Below, piece after piece: positions 50,947 through 60,480 of a stretch of DNA of 64,000 nt; positions within the stretch are counted from its first letter, which is position 1, and the number at the start of each line of letters is the position of its first letter. The notes beneath the pieces were generated by a model. It searched no databases. It was not told where the DNA came from and was given only the letters and a program-made list of their open reading frames with translations. This DNA is from CAYFKJ01 sp964343605. GTDB lineage: Bacteria; Pseudomonadota; Alphaproteobacteria; UBA2966. The stretch lies in the NCBI GenBank assembly GCA_964343605.1, contig CAYFKJ010000007.1, positions 192,865 through 256,864 of the forward strand, written 5' to 3'. A program made the position numbers and the translations under genes.

Positions 50947-51650
50947 CCGATGCGTCCGGCACTCCCATGAAACCCAAAGTGCGGCCCAAAGACGCCGCCA
51001 GCCTGATTCTCCTCCGACGCAGCAAGAGCGGCATCGTGGAGGTCCTAATGGGCCGCCGTCACACCAAACACAGTTTTGTACCGGGCTACTATGTCTTCCC
51101 CGGCGGGCGGGTGGACCCTGCCGATTCGCGCGCCACGCCGGCGCGGCCGCTTAGGGACGACGTTTTGGGCATGGTCAGCCGGAGTTGCTCGAACACCCGG
51201 GCCCGGGCGCTGGCCATGGCGGCGGTGCGGGAAACCTTCGAGGAAACCGGCTTGATCCTCGGCGGCGCTATTCCCGATCCTTCATCGACACGCAGGCAAC
51301 CCAAGGCCTGGTCCCATTTTCTCGAAACCGGGCGGGCGCCGGATTTGGCGAACCTGGATTATGTCGCGCGGGCCATCACGCCGGCCCAGTCGCCGATTCG
51401 TTTTGATGGGCGGTTCTTTGTAACGGACGGCGAAAATGCCGAAGGCACACTGGGCGGCAGCGGTGAACTGGAGGAACTGGCGTGGCGTTCCCTTGCGGAC
51501 ACGATGTCTCTCCCCCTGGTGGACATCACCGAGTTTCTGCTGGGCGAATACCTGCCCAAATACCTGGAGGCTCCGGCACCCAGCGATCCTGATCGGGACA
51601 TCGCCTTTTTCCACTTCATCCGGGGACGCGCCAGGGTCAGCCGTGGATGA
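50943..51650 (+). CDS. NUDIX hydrolase
   Basis: 235 aa. The core of the Nudix box is AAVRETFEETGLILG with a preceding glycine in YVFPGGRVDPADS; the spacing between both is longer than in the classic box, as in the NUDT7/19-like (CoA or acyl-CoA pyrophosphatase) group. Substrate not determined. Translationally coupled to DUF983 upstream and to the MFS gene downstream (four-base overlap). Confidence 0.88.
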   Translation: MTDASGTPMKPKVRPKDAASLILLRRSKSGIVEVLMGRRHTKHSFVPGYYVFPGGRVDPADSRATPARPLRDDVLGMVSRSCSNTRARALAMAAVRETFEETGLILGGAIPDPSSTRRQPKAWSHFLETGRAPDLANLDYVARAITPAQSPIRFDGRFFVTDGENAEGTLGGSGELEELAWRSLADTMSLPLVDITEFLLGEYLPKYLEAPAPSDPDRDIAFFHFIRGRARVSRG

Positions 51651-52813
51651 CGGCACCGGCGCACAGCCGCCGGCGTAGCCTGGCCGCCGTGATGGCGGCC
51701 ACTGCGGTTTTCGGCTTTGTGATCGGCATTACGCCGCCGATGCTGGGTTTGGCACTCGAGGCCCGCGGCGTCAGCAATTCCATGATCGGGCTTTCCGGCG
51801 CCATGGTGGCGCTCGGCCTGATCGTGTCTTCGCCTCTGGTTCCCTGGGCGGCGAACCGCTACGGCCCCGTCAATATCATGCTGGGTTGCCTGGTTTTGAC
51901 GGTTCTGTGCCTGATCGCCTTCGGCTACTCCCAGGACGTCATGTTCGGCCTGCCCGTCAGGTTTTTTCTCGGCGTCGCCATCAACGGCCTTTTCCTGATC
52001 AGCGAGGCTTGGATCAACTCCATTGCCGACGAGCGAACGCGGGGGCGGCTGCTGGGCATTTACGCCACCGTCCTCGCCGTCTCATTCGCCGCCGGACCGC
52101 CCCTTGTTCCCCTGCTCGGCGTAACGGGATGGCTGCCCTACCTCTTCTGTGCCGGTGTGACCATCCTGGCCATGGCGCCGCTGCTTGCCGCGCGCGGATT
52201 GGCGCCGGACCTGCATACCGGTCCGCCGGGGGGCAACATCGTGCGCTATGTCTTTCGCGTGCCCACCATCATGGGCGCCATCGCCCTCATTGCGCTGATC
52301 GACTTCGCGGCCTTCGGCCTCCTGCCGGTCTACGGCATCAAAATCGGCTTCGACACCACCCTGGCGACCTGGATGTTGACGGCCGTCGCCGTTGGCAACG
52401 TCGTCATGCAAATTCCCATCGGCCTGCTGGCGGACCGCATGAACCGCTACGGCGTCCTGTTCATGTGCGGCGCCGTCGGTCTGGCCGGTAGCTTCGCCAT
52501 CCCCTTCGTCGTCGACATGCCCTATGTCCTCTGGCCATTGCTCTTTGTCTGGGGCGGTATGGCGTATGGCCTCTACACCGTCGCGCTCGTCCTGATGGGG
52601 GAGCGCTATAAGGGATCGGAACTGGTTGCGGTCAACGCTACCTCAAGCCTCATGTGGGGCGTGGGCGGCATTATCGGTCCCTGGGTCGGCGGCGTCTCCA
52701 TGGATGCCGCCGGACCCCATGGACTGTTGTTCATGGTCGCCATCGCCTGCGGCTGCTTCCTGGTCCTGGCGGCGCTCCGGCACCCGCATATCCTAGGGTT
52801 TGGAAAGGCTTGA
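51647..52813 (+). CDS. MFS transporter
   Basis: 388 aa with twelve predicted helices. RRSLAAVMAATAVFGFVIGI begins helix 1, the intracellular loop 2-3 motif is AANRYGPVNIM, and loop 8-9 is LADRMNRYGVL. It resembles YcaD/UMF-like small-molecule exporters. ATG 51647 overlaps the NUDIX stop. Substrate unknown. Confidence 0.88.
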   Translation: MTAPAHSRRRSLAAVMAATAVFGFVIGITPPMLGLALEARGVSNSMIGLSGAMVALGLIVSSPLVPWAANRYGPVNIMLGCLVLTVLCLIAFGYSQDVMFGLPVRFFLGVAINGLFLISEAWINSIADERTRGRLLGIYATVLAVSFAAGPPLVPLLGVTGWLPYLFCAGVTILAMAPLLAARGLAPDLHTGPPGGNIVRYVFRVPTIMGAIALIALIDFAAFGLLPVYGIKIGFDTTLATWMLTAVAVGNVVMQIPIGLLADRMNRYGVLFMCGAVGLAGSFAIPFVVDMPYVLWPLLFVWGGMAYGLYTVALVLMGERYKGSELVAVNATSSLMWGVGGIIGPWVGGVSMDAAGPHGLLFMVAIACGCFLVLAALRHPHILGFGKA

Positions 52814-52879
52814 CTTCGCCGCCAATCTGGCTATTTTCGCCGCTCACCGAACGAAATTTTCAAAGCCGGAGACGCCGTT

Positions 52880-53047
52880 ATGGCCAAACCCGCCAGTATC
52901 AAGATCAAGTTGGTCAGCACCGCCGACACGGGGTTCTACTACGTCACCAAGAAGAATCCGCGCAACATCACGGAAAAGATGGTCTTGAAAAAATACGATC
53001 CCGTCGCGCGCAAGCACGTCGAGTTCAAGGAAGCGAAAATCAAGTAG
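52880..53047 (+). CDS. rpmG: 50S ribosomal protein L33
   Basis: 55 aa: MAKPASIKIKLVSTADTGFY, then TKKNPRN, KKYDPVARKHV and the terminal KEAKIK. The Cys-free form of L33 common in proteobacteria. RBS gccggagac lies before ATG 52880. A strong terminator follows. Confidence 0.96.
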   Translation: MAKPASIKIKLVSTADTGFYYVTKKNPRNITEKMVLKKYDPVARKHVEFKEAKIK

Positions 53048-53087
53048 CTGTCCGATACGAACGGATCGTCTGCATGATCCGCTGATC

Positions 53088-53113
53088 AAAGGCCGCCTCC
53101 GGGGCGGCCTTTT
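53088..53113 (+). terminator. Terminator after rpmG, possibly bidirectional
   Basis: ggccgcc/ggcggcc arms around tccgg, with aaa before and tttt after the stem. It lies between rpmG and the convergent pleD gene and can serve both. Confidence 0.87.
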
Positions 53114-53145
53114 GCATTTCGGGCTGGTTTGGCCGGATGCTGAAT

Positions 53146-54522
53146 TCAGGCCGGTGCCTCGATAACGACGACGCGATTGCGGCCTTCGTGCTTGGCCCGG
53201 TAGAGCGCATCGTCCGAGCGCTTGATCATGGTCTCGGGCGTGTCGCCCGGACCGGACGCCGTCACCCCGAGACTGACCGTGACATCCAGTTTCCCGTCAT
53301 CGGTGGAAACGGTGAAGGGTTCCTCCGCCACGAACTTCCGGAGACGCTCGGCAACCGCTTGCGCAACCGCCAGGTCGGTGTCGGGCATGACGATGATGAA
53401 TTCCTCGCCGCCGTAGCGCGCCGCCAGATCGATGCCCCTGACATTCTGCTGGATGCGCGTCGAAAACTGCTTGAGCACCTCGTCGCCGACATCGTGGCCA
53501 TAGGTATCGTTGACGGTCTTGAACAGGTCGATGTCGAGAATGACGATGGCTACAGGACGGCCGCCCTCGACGGCGCGCCGCACCAGATTGCCGAGGTGCG
53601 ATTCCATATACCGCCTGTTGTGCAGTCCGGTCAGGCCGTCCGTCACCGCCATGGCCATCGACATCTGGTAATTGTCGCGCAGGCGATCCTGATAGCGCTT
53701 GCGCTGGACCTGGGTCAGCGTCCTGGCCATCAGCTCGTTGCGGTCGATGGGCTTGGCGAGGTAGTCGTTCACGCCGATATCCAACGCCTTGACCAACTGC
53801 TCCGTTTGGTTCTCCTCGATCAGAACGAGAATGGAAGCCTGTCGGGTTTCCTCGATCGTCCGCAGGCTGGAACAGAGACGGAGCCCGTCGGTTTCGCGCA
53901 ACAGCAAACTGACGATGATCAGATCGAAGCTTTCGCGGCGGCCAACGTCGATCGCCTGATCGGGGTCGGCAATGACCGTGACGTCATATTCGCCTGACAG
54001 CGTGGTGTCGATGACCCTGCCGTCCGCCACGCTATCGTCGACAACCAGTATCTTGGCGCCCTTGGTTTCGAACTTCAGGGGCTCCTCGTCATCGCCGAAG
54101 ACGCCGAATTCGCTCGAGGTTTGCTCCCGCAGACGGAATTCGTCCATCATCACCTTGAGGCGCACCAACGAACGCACGCGGGCGAACAGGGCGATGTCGT
54201 TGACCGGCTTGGTGAGGAAGTCGTCGGCGCCGGCTTCCAGCCCGCGGACCCGGTCGCTGGGTTCGCTGAGAGCCGTGACCATGACGACCGGGACATGCGC
54301 GAGTTTCGGGTCGGCCTTCATGATGCGGCAGACTTCGACGCCGTCCATTTCCGGCATCATGACGTCCAGCAACACGATATCCGGAGCTTCCTCTTCCATC
54401 AGGTCGAGGGCTTCGCGCCCGCTCATGGCCGTTGCCACGTCAAAGTACTCGGCGGTCAGCTTGGCCTCCAGTACCTTCACGTTGGGTAATATGTCATCAA
54501 CGACTAAAACGCGTGCGGGCAT
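53146..54522 (-). CDS. pleD: PleD-type response regulator diguanylate cyclase
   Basis: 458 aa, domain order REC-REC-GGDEF. The first receiver has Asp53 (IVLLDVMMP), the second lacks the acceptor (LIIVSLLLRETDG), as in PleD adaptors. The cyclase site is RYGGEEFIIVMP, and the product-inhibition site RGID lies five residues before it. Phosphorylation by DivJ/PleC-type kinases dimerises and activates the enzyme, raising c-di-GMP at cell poles. It follows divK on the same strand. Confidence 0.96.
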   Translation of the reverse strand: MPARVLVVDDILPNVKVLEAKLTAEYFDVATAMSGREALDLMEEEAPDIVLLDVMMPEMDGVEVCRIMKADPKLAHVPVVMVTALSEPSDRVRGLEAGADDFLTKPVNDIALFARVRSLVRLKVMMDEFRLREQTSSEFGVFGDDEEPLKFETKGAKILVVDDSVADGRVIDTTLSGEYDVTVIADPDQAIDVGRRESFDLIIVSLLLRETDGLRLCSSLRTIEETRQASILVLIEENQTEQLVKALDIGVNDYLAKPIDRNELMARTLTQVQRKRYQDRLRDNYQMSMAMAVTDGLTGLHNRRYMESHLGNLVRRAVEGGRPVAIVILDIDLFKTVNDTYGHDVGDEVLKQFSTRIQQNVRGIDLAARYGGEEFIIVMPDTDLAVAQAVAERLRKFVAEEPFTVSTDDGKLDVTVSLGVTASGPGDTPETMIKRSDDALYRAKHEGRNRVVVIEAPA

Positions 54523-54585
54523 TTGTGCTCCCTTGCCTCCCCAGACAACGCACTACAAAACCGGGTCATGTCATTCGGCGGCGGG

Positions 54586-54957
54586 CTAATTGCTTCCGAT
54601 AAATTGTTGAACGGTGGAAATGAGTTCGTCGATACGAATGGGTTTTGCGATGTACGCCTCGCACCCCCCTTCTCGAATGCGGTCTTCATCGCCCTTCATG
54701 GCAAACGCGGTTACCGCGACGACGGGTATCGCCTTGAGATCGTCATCGGCCTTGATTTGACGCGTCACCTCAAGTCCGGAAACGCCCGGCAGTTGAATAT
54801 CCATCAATATCAGGTCGGGACGATGTTCGCGGGCGAGAGCGAGGGCGTCATTGCCGTCCCGCGTCTGCAAAGTGGCATAATCGTGCGCCTCGAGCAGATC
54901 GTGAAAAAGCTTCATATTAAGTTCATTATCCTCGACGATAAGTATCGTTTTGGCCAT
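54586..54957 (-). CDS. divK: Cell-cycle response regulator DivK
   Basis: 123-aa single receiver: MAKTILIVEDNELNMKLFHD, Asp53 in LILMDIQLPG, AVTAFAMKGDEDRIREGGCE, and IAKPIRI. Very close to Caulobacter DivK, which is phosphorylated by DivJ and dephosphorylated by PleC. ATG 54957 is the conserved start. It stands about 60 bases before pleD and probably shares its transcript. Confidence 0.96.
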   Translation of the reverse strand: MAKTILIVEDNELNMKLFHDLLEAHDYATLQTRDGNDALALAREHRPDLILMDIQLPGVSGLEVTRQIKADDDLKAIPVVAVTAFAMKGDEDRIREGGCEAYIAKPIRIDELISTVQQFIGSN

Positions 54958-55180
54958 ATCCGTTTTCCCGTCTGCTTTAATACGCGACACCAATACATTA
55001 AACGACGGCGCCCAAATTCAGCAACCAACACCGGCGCGAGGTGCATCTTGACCCACTCGGACCTAGTGCATTAATGATCTAGCACCCCGGGTTAGGAAAA
55101 CCAAGGTACTTGCGCCGATTTATTCGGTTCGGCGGGTGCCCCGGCATTCCTAAATTGTCGAAATCAGGTAAATCCGCACG

Positions 55181-55453
55181 ATGGATCCGCAATCCGCTCA
55201 AATCATCGCCTTGAAAGCTCTCGCATTCATCGTCGCCGATGAAAAAATACGGGATTCCCTGCAAGCGGAAACCGGTGTCGGCGGGCAGGAGCTGGCGACC
55301 AGCGCGGACGATCCGATGTTTCTTGCCGGCTTGTTGGACTTCCTGCTGGAAAACGAGGGGTTGTTGATCTCTTTTTGCAAAATCGAAGGTTTCGAGCCGG
55401 AAATCCCCGGCTTGGCCCGTGCCGCCCTCCCCGGTGCGGCACCCGATTGGTAA
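55181..55453 (+). CDS. DUF3572 family protein
   Basis: 90 aa: MDPQSAQIIALKALAFIVAD, then DPMFLAGLLDFLLENEGLL. Small helical protein conserved next to divK in alphaproteobacteria; function unknown. Divergent from divK with about 220 bases between. The HAD-like gene begins a few bases after its stop. Confidence 0.9.
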   Translation: MDPQSAQIIALKALAFIVADEKIRDSLQAETGVGGQELATSADDPMFLAGLLDFLLENEGLLISFCKIEGFEPEIPGLARAALPGAAPDW

Positions 55454-55465
55454 AGGTTGTGCGCA

Positions 55466-56155
55466 ATGTCTAATCCCGCGACAGTTGATTCGGAATTGGC
55501 GGAAGGCGTTTTTGAGCGCATCCAGGAGCTCGACCTGGATCCTTCGCAGCCCCTGATTATCGCAGACGCCGATGAAGTCCTCTTCCAGTTCATGGCCGCG
55601 CTTGTCGACTATATCGAACGGAACGGCATGCACTTTGAGTGGGCCTCGTACGCCATCACCGGCAACGTCAGCAGGGCCGATACGGGCGAAGTTCTGGATT
55701 ACCCGGAAGTGCGCGCCATGTTGGCGGCGTTTTTCGCGGAATGCGCCGATCGGCTGGAAGCGGTTCCGGACGCCGCCGCCGTGCTCTCAAGCCTCTCAAG
55801 GCGCGCCCAGATCGTCGTCCTCTCCAACGTGCCTGAAAAGGCCCGCGACGCCCGGGTCAGGTGTCTGCGGCGGAACGGATTGGACTACCCGCTGATTGCC
55901 AACGACGGTCTCAAGGGCCCTGCCGTTCGCGAACTGACGCGGCACTTCGACGCGCCGGCGATATTCATCGACGATATACCGCACAATCACAAATCGGTTG
56001 CCGAGTCCGCGGAACATGTCGTTCGGGTGCAATTCATCGCCCACCCCCGGCTGCGAACCTTGATCGGGCCGGCCGAGCACTGCCACCACCGTCTCGATTC
56101 ATGGCGGGAGATTTCGGATCTCATCGATAATCACTTGAAGTCATCCGGTTTTTGA
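55466..56155 (+). CDS. HAD-like hydrolase
   Basis: 229 aa. Motif I is degenerate (PLIIADADEVLFQF, with an acidic pair rather than DxDxT), motif II Ser/Asn in IVVLSNVPEKARD, Lys in NDGLKGPAVRELT, motif IV IFIDDIPHNHKSV. It belongs to the HAD superfamily by pattern, without a clear subfamily. ATG 55466 or GTG 55457. Paired with DUF3572 upstream. Confidence 0.78.
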   Translation: MSNPATVDSELAEGVFERIQELDLDPSQPLIIADADEVLFQFMAALVDYIERNGMHFEWASYAITGNVSRADTGEVLDYPEVRAMLAAFFAECADRLEAVPDAAAVLSSLSRRAQIVVLSNVPEKARDARVRCLRRNGLDYPLIANDGLKGPAVRELTRHFDAPAIFIDDIPHNHKSVAESAEHVVRVQFIAHPRLRTLIGPAEHCHHRLDSWREISDLIDNHLKSSGF

Positions 56156-56169
56156 GGCCGGCCCTTGAA

Positions 56170-57357
56170 CTAGCCCGACTCCAATCCCACCACGCGTTCG
56201 GGCGGAAACTGAATCTTGATGTCCGTTCCGCGGTCGATCTGGCCGGAAATCTCGATCGTGGCGTCATGCAACTCGGACAGGGCCTTGACCAGCGGCAGCC
56301 CCAATCCCGTGCCTTCATATTTTCGCGCCCGCGAATCGTCCAATTGCTCAAATGGCGACAGGGCTTTGGGGATTTCCTTTTCATCGATACCGATGCCCGA
56401 GTCGGACACGCGTAGGACTAACGCGGCATCGGCCGCCTCGACGGCAATTACCACCCGGCCTCCCTTGGGCGTGAATTTGATGCCGTTGGACAATAGGGCA
56501 ATGAGGACCTGCCGGATCATGCGCTGATCGCCGCGAATCCCCCGTGCCGGCTCGGTATTCTTCACGATGACGTCGACCCCGACTTCCACCGCTTGAACAG
56601 AGAAGAAGCGCACCACGTCCGTTATCATTTCCCAAAGATCGATCGTCGTTTCCTCGAGCGTGTTGGTCCCCGCGGCGGACTTGGACAATTCAAGTATGTC
56701 GTTTATGAGAGCCATCAGTTGCCTGCCCGATTCGTGAATCAGGTCGAGGTATTCGGCTTGCTTGTCCTCGAGTTTGCCGGCTATGCCCGACTGCATGATT
56801 TCGGAAAATCCGATGATCGCATTCAGGGGCGTTCTGAGTTCGTGGCTCATGTTGGCCAGGAAGCTCTCTTTGGAGCGCTGCGCGATGTCGGCGGCAGCCT
56901 TGGCCGAAACGAATTCCGCCTCCCGGAAAGCGCGCCCCGAAATATCCCACATGATCGTTTGAAACGCCGGTTTTCCGCCGAACTCCACGCCGACATTGTA
57001 AAGCTCAACGTCGATGTATTGGCCATCCGCCCGCAGGATCTTCATTTCAACCGGGTGATTGTGCGCGAACGCCTCGGCAAGATCGGCCTCGAGGTGCCCC
57101 GTCGCGGTCTCGCTGCTTGAATGAAAAAACTGGTAGATCGTTCGCCCCACCAGCTCTTCGGGATTGGTCGCACCCGTCAAACCGGCCGCCGCTTGGTTGG
57201 CATATAGAATGCGGTCGCCGTCGTGAACAAGGACACCGTCGGGCGAGTTGGCAACCAGGCTGAAATAGGAATCCGCCCGGGCTTTTTCCGCTTCAGCCGG
57301 TTCGCGCGGTTTTTTCTCGTTCCGCACGGTTTCGGCTGTTGAAGGCTTTGTCGTCAT
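56170..57357 (-). CDS. Soluble PAS sensor histidine kinase
   Basis: About 395 aa from ATG 57357. PAS domain (about 29-135; NSPDGVLVHDGDRILYANQA), HisKA with His172 (ANMSHELRTPLNAIIGFSE) and HATPase (DSGIGI, GTGLGLPLVKAL). No membrane helix, so it senses a cytoplasmic cue or a PAS ligand. The alternative ATG 57402 adds 15 residues. It is divergent from the ROK kinase and convergent with the HAD-like gene. Confidence 0.91.
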   Translation of the reverse strand: MTTKPSTAETVRNEKKPREPAEAEKARADSYFSLVANSPDGVLVHDGDRILYANQAAAGLTGATNPEELVGRTIYQFFHSSSETATGHLEADLAEAFAHNHPVEMKILRADGQYIDVELYNVGVEFGGKPAFQTIMWDISGRAFREAEFVSAKAAADIAQRSKESFLANMSHELRTPLNAIIGFSEIMQSGIAGKLEDKQAEYLDLIHESGRQLMALINDILELSKSAAGTNTLEETTIDLWEMITDVVRFFSVQAVEVGVDVIVKNTEPARGIRGDQRMIRQVLIALLSNGIKFTPKGGRVVIAVEAADAALVLRVSDSGIGIDEKEIPKALSPFEQLDDSRARKYEGTGLGLPLVKALSELHDATIEISGQIDRGTDIKIQFPPERVVGLESG

Positions 57358-57461
57358 TTCGTCTAATACGGCTCGATCAAATACATCGATCTGTGAAGGC
57401 AATTAACAACACCAGACTAGTTAGGCCGATTGATGGCTTCAAGAGTCGGATGGAAAAAGAC

Positions 57462-58391
57462 ATGTCCAATCAACCGCGCTACCGGGTCGGCGTTGACATC
57501 GGCGGTACAAAAATCGAGGCCGCCGTGCTTGACGGCGACGGCGCCATCGTCGTGCGCCAGCGCATTGCCAGTCCGCAGGGAAGTTATGACGCGACGGTCG
57601 ATGCAGTCACGGGCCTGGTCCAAGCCGTCGAGGCTGAAGCCGGCGGAGCGGGCAGCGTCGGGATTGCCATCCCCGGCATGGTCTCGCCGTCTACCGGTCT
57701 GGTCAAGCACGCCAATTCAACCTGGCTGATGGGTCATCCCCTGGGTCAGGATTTGGCCCGGGCGTTGGAGCGGCCGGTGAAGCTGGCGAACGATGCCAAT
57801 TGCTTCGCCTTGTCCGAAGCCATCGACGGCGCCGCCGAAGGCGCCAAGGTCGTCTTTGGCGGAATATTGGGTACCGGCTGCGGCGCGGGCATCGTGGTCA
57901 ACCGCAAGGTCGTGGACGGCGCCAACGCCATCGCGGGGGAATGGGGTCACGCGCCGATGCCCTGGCCGGATGACAGCGATTTGCCACCCGTTCCCTGCTA
58001 TTGCGGACGCGAGAACTGCCTCGAGCTTTACCTGTCCGGCACCGGTTTGGCCCGCGATCACGCATTGGTCACCGGCCGCAAAGTCAGCGCCGCGGATCTC
58101 GCCGTCATGGACAAGTCCGGCGACGCCGATGCACAGGCCACTTTCAAACGCTTCGAGCGGCGCCTGGCGAAGGCGTTGTCCCTGATCGTGACGATCCTTG
58201 ATCCGGACGTCATCGTTTTGGGCGGTGGCCTTTCCAACGTCGAGCGGATCTACCGGAACGTACCGGACATGATGCGTGATCTGGTTTTCGGTGACGAGCT
58301 TGAAACCCGATTGGTGCAGCATGTTCACGGCGATTCCAGCGGCGTACGCGGCGCCGCCTGGCTATGGAACGAAGAGGAATTCGCCGATTAG
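57462..58391 (+). CDS. ROK-family sugar kinase (fructokinase/GlcNAc kinase-like)
   Basis: 309 aa. Phosphate-binding VGVDIGGTKIEAAVLDGDG, the sugar-binding ANDANCFALSEA with catalytic Asp, GWH-like EWGHAPMPWP, and the ROK zinc motif CYCGRENCLELYLSG. Similar to NagK/Mak. It phosphorylates a hexose or amino-hexose. ATG 57462 is taken because the fold starts right after; ATG 57450 is four codons before. Confidence 0.9.
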   Translation: MSNQPRYRVGVDIGGTKIEAAVLDGDGAIVVRQRIASPQGSYDATVDAVTGLVQAVEAEAGGAGSVGIAIPGMVSPSTGLVKHANSTWLMGHPLGQDLARALERPVKLANDANCFALSEAIDGAAEGAKVVFGGILGTGCGAGIVVNRKVVDGANAIAGEWGHAPMPWPDDSDLPPVPCYCGRENCLELYLSGTGLARDHALVTGRKVSAADLAVMDKSGDADAQATFKRFERRLAKALSLIVTILDPDVIVLGGGLSNVERIYRNVPDMMRDLVFGDELETRLVQHVHGDSSGVRGAAWLWNEEEFAD

Positions 58392-59209
58392 CAACTCGGC
58401 GACGACACCCTTTCCAATCCCGTCAACCGGCCGGCAACGGCGAAATCGTCGTAGTCGAGCACCAGCCGGTCGGCGATGCCGTTGGCGAAAAGACGAAGGC
58501 TCACCTCGTAGACAGGCAGGCTGTCATTCGTTCTGAGGCCGAAGAAGGAGAGGCGTAAATTCCAGGCCGGTACGTCTTTCAGGGCCCCGTCGGCAAGGTC
58601 GGTCACCTCGGGAGCCAAGGCATCGGCCGGTCCGAGCACAAACCCGACGGCCTCGAACAAACCGTCTTCGCCCGTCCCGTCGAACAAGGGAACGGATATT
58701 CGCGTCTCGCCGGCCTGCGCGCCGTCGATGATGCGGGCGATATGTTCGCTGGGAAACACGATCTTCTTGGGCAGGTCGAGGCTGAGGTCGCTGGGGCTCT
58801 GGAATACCGCCTGGGCCAGACTTGAAGTCCGGTCGGCCCGGCCCTTGAAGTTTTCCGGCGTTCCGCCGGCGACGATATTGCGGACGTCGAAGCGGAAAGT
58901 TTCGCCGTTTTTCGATTCCCACGCGGAGACCCGGAAATCGCTCTCTACGTCGCCGCCGTCATTGCGCAGAACACGCATCAACATGCGTTGCTGCGTTGTG
59001 TAGCCCTCGCAGGCGTCGGCCCATTCCAGCACCATGCGACCGGTTACGTCGACGATATTGCCGGCCGGACCGGGGGCCAAGGAGAGGTCGTAGACGGCCC
59101 TGTGAGACAGTAATTGAAAGGCGGACGCTTGCGCATGGGCAAGCGTCGAAAGCGCAAACGCCGCTATTCCCAGCGCGACGCAGCGCCGGATGACAGGTGT
59201 TTTTTTCAT
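58388..59209 (-). CDS. eipB: EipB-family cell-envelope integrity protein (DUF1849)
   Basis: 273 aa with a signal peptide (ALGIAAFALSTLAHAQASA). The mature start LLSHRAVYDLSLAPGP, then VLEWADACEGYTTQQRM, TFRFDVRN and LRLFANGIADRLVLDYDDF are family stretches. EipB is a periplasmic beta-spiral protein needed for envelope integrity in Brucella and conserved in Alphaproteobacteria; its disulfide joins a Cys near the N-terminus to one at the very C-terminus, matching Cys in DACEG and the final Cys here. Convergent with the ROK kinase (four-base overlap). Confidence 0.91.
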   Translation of the reverse strand: MKKTPVIRRCVALGIAAFALSTLAHAQASAFQLLSHRAVYDLSLAPGPAGNIVDVTGRMVLEWADACEGYTTQQRMLMRVLRNDGGDVESDFRVSAWESKNGETFRFDVRNIVAGGTPENFKGRADRTSSLAQAVFQSPSDLSLDLPKKIVFPSEHIARIIDGAQAGETRISVPLFDGTGEDGLFEAVGFVLGPADALAPEVTDLADGALKDVPAWNLRLSFFGLRTNDSLPVYEVSLRLFANGIADRLVLDYDDFAVAGRLTGLERVSSPSC

Positions 59210-59286
59210 GTCTTAAGACTAGCCGCTTTCCCGCTCTGGCGATAGGTGGAGCGACGGTATAAGGTTCCGTGAAAAAGGGGAGCTCC

Positions 59287-60264
59287 ATGACTGACAAGCC
59301 GACAATTCTCGTAACCCGCCGCGTGCCCGAAGATGTCGCAGCGCGCCTCGCGCGCGACTACAACGCGCAACTCAATCAAGCGGACGAGATGCCCGACGCG
59401 GCGGGCTTACTGGCGGCGGCGGTCGGTTGCGACGGGTTGGTCATCACGTCCACGGAAAAAATGACGCCCGAAGTCATTGCCGAACTGCCGGAGAGCGTCA
59501 AGATTATCGCCACGGTTTCCGTCGGTTACGAGCACATCGACGTCGACGCTGCCAAGTCGCGGGGCATTATCGTCACCAACACGCCGGACGTGCTGACGGA
59601 AGCCACTTCAGACATCAGCATGTTGCTCATCCTGGCCGCCGCCCGGCGCGCCAACGAGGGGTTCACGCTGGTCCGCGATGGGCAGTGGGAGGGTTCCGCC
59701 CTCGATTTCAACCTGGGTGTCGACATCGAACGCAAGCGTCTGGGCATCTACGGCATGGGCCGCATCGGACAGTCGCTCGCCCATCGCGCCGCCGCCTTCG
59801 ACATGGAGGTGCACTACTGCAACCGCAACCGCCTCGATCCCGAAACCGAAGCCTACGCCGGCAACGCCACCTACCACGAAGACGCGGAAAGTATGCTCAA
59901 AATTTCCGACGTGCTGTCCATTCATGCCCCGCTCACGCCGGAAACCAACAAATTCCTCAACGCGGACCGCATCGCCTTGATGCCGGACGGCGCCATTGTC
60001 GTAAATACCGCGCGCGGCGACCTGGTGGACGACGACGCCCTGATCGCGGCCTTGCGTTCGGGCAAGATCCGCGCCGCGGGTCTGGACGTCTTCACGGGCG
60101 AGCCGAACGTCAACCCGGCCTACCGGCAAATGCCCAATGTCTTCGTTCTACCGCATATCGGCAGCGCGACGGTGGAGACGCGTAATGCCATGGGCTTCTG
60201 CGCCGTCGACAATCTGGACGCGGTGTTTGCCGGCAAGGATCCCCTGACGCCGCTTTGGACCTGA
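59287..60264 (+). CDS. D-isomer-specific 2-hydroxyacid dehydrogenase (glyoxylate/hydroxypyruvate reductase-like)
   Basis: 325 aa. Reduces a 2-oxo acid with NAD(P)H. The nucleotide fold shows YGMGRIGQSLA, catalytic Arg in VNTARGDLVDD, Glu region FTGEPNVNP and His in LPHIGSAT. VSVGYEHIDVDAAKSRG is typical of the GyaR/GhrB branch. ATG 59287 has RBS aggggag; GTG 59269 is in phase upstream. Divergent from eipB. Confidence 0.92.
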   Translation: MTDKPTILVTRRVPEDVAARLARDYNAQLNQADEMPDAAGLLAAAVGCDGLVITSTEKMTPEVIAELPESVKIIATVSVGYEHIDVDAAKSRGIIVTNTPDVLTEATSDISMLLILAAARRANEGFTLVRDGQWEGSALDFNLGVDIERKRLGIYGMGRIGQSLAHRAAAFDMEVHYCNRNRLDPETEAYAGNATYHEDAESMLKISDVLSIHAPLTPETNKFLNADRIALMPDGAIVVNTARGDLVDDDALIAALRSGKIRAAGLDVFTGEPNVNPAYRQMPNVFVLPHIGSATVETRNAMGFCAVDNLDAVFAGKDPLTPLWT

Positions 60265-60480
60265 TCTGGCGGGCTGCTCAAGGTCCGTCACACCCATTCT
60301 GAACCCGGCAAAAATGTCCGGGTAGGCTTTGATCCCTGGGTAAAAGTTGCCTGGTTGCAACTCCCTATACCATTGATATATATGGATTAAATTCCTGGCA
60401 CGGCGTTTGCGAAGCTTCCTGCGCACGGTAATTTTCGGCGGAAGGACAAACCTTCCACCGCTCGACAAAGAGGTTCAGTA

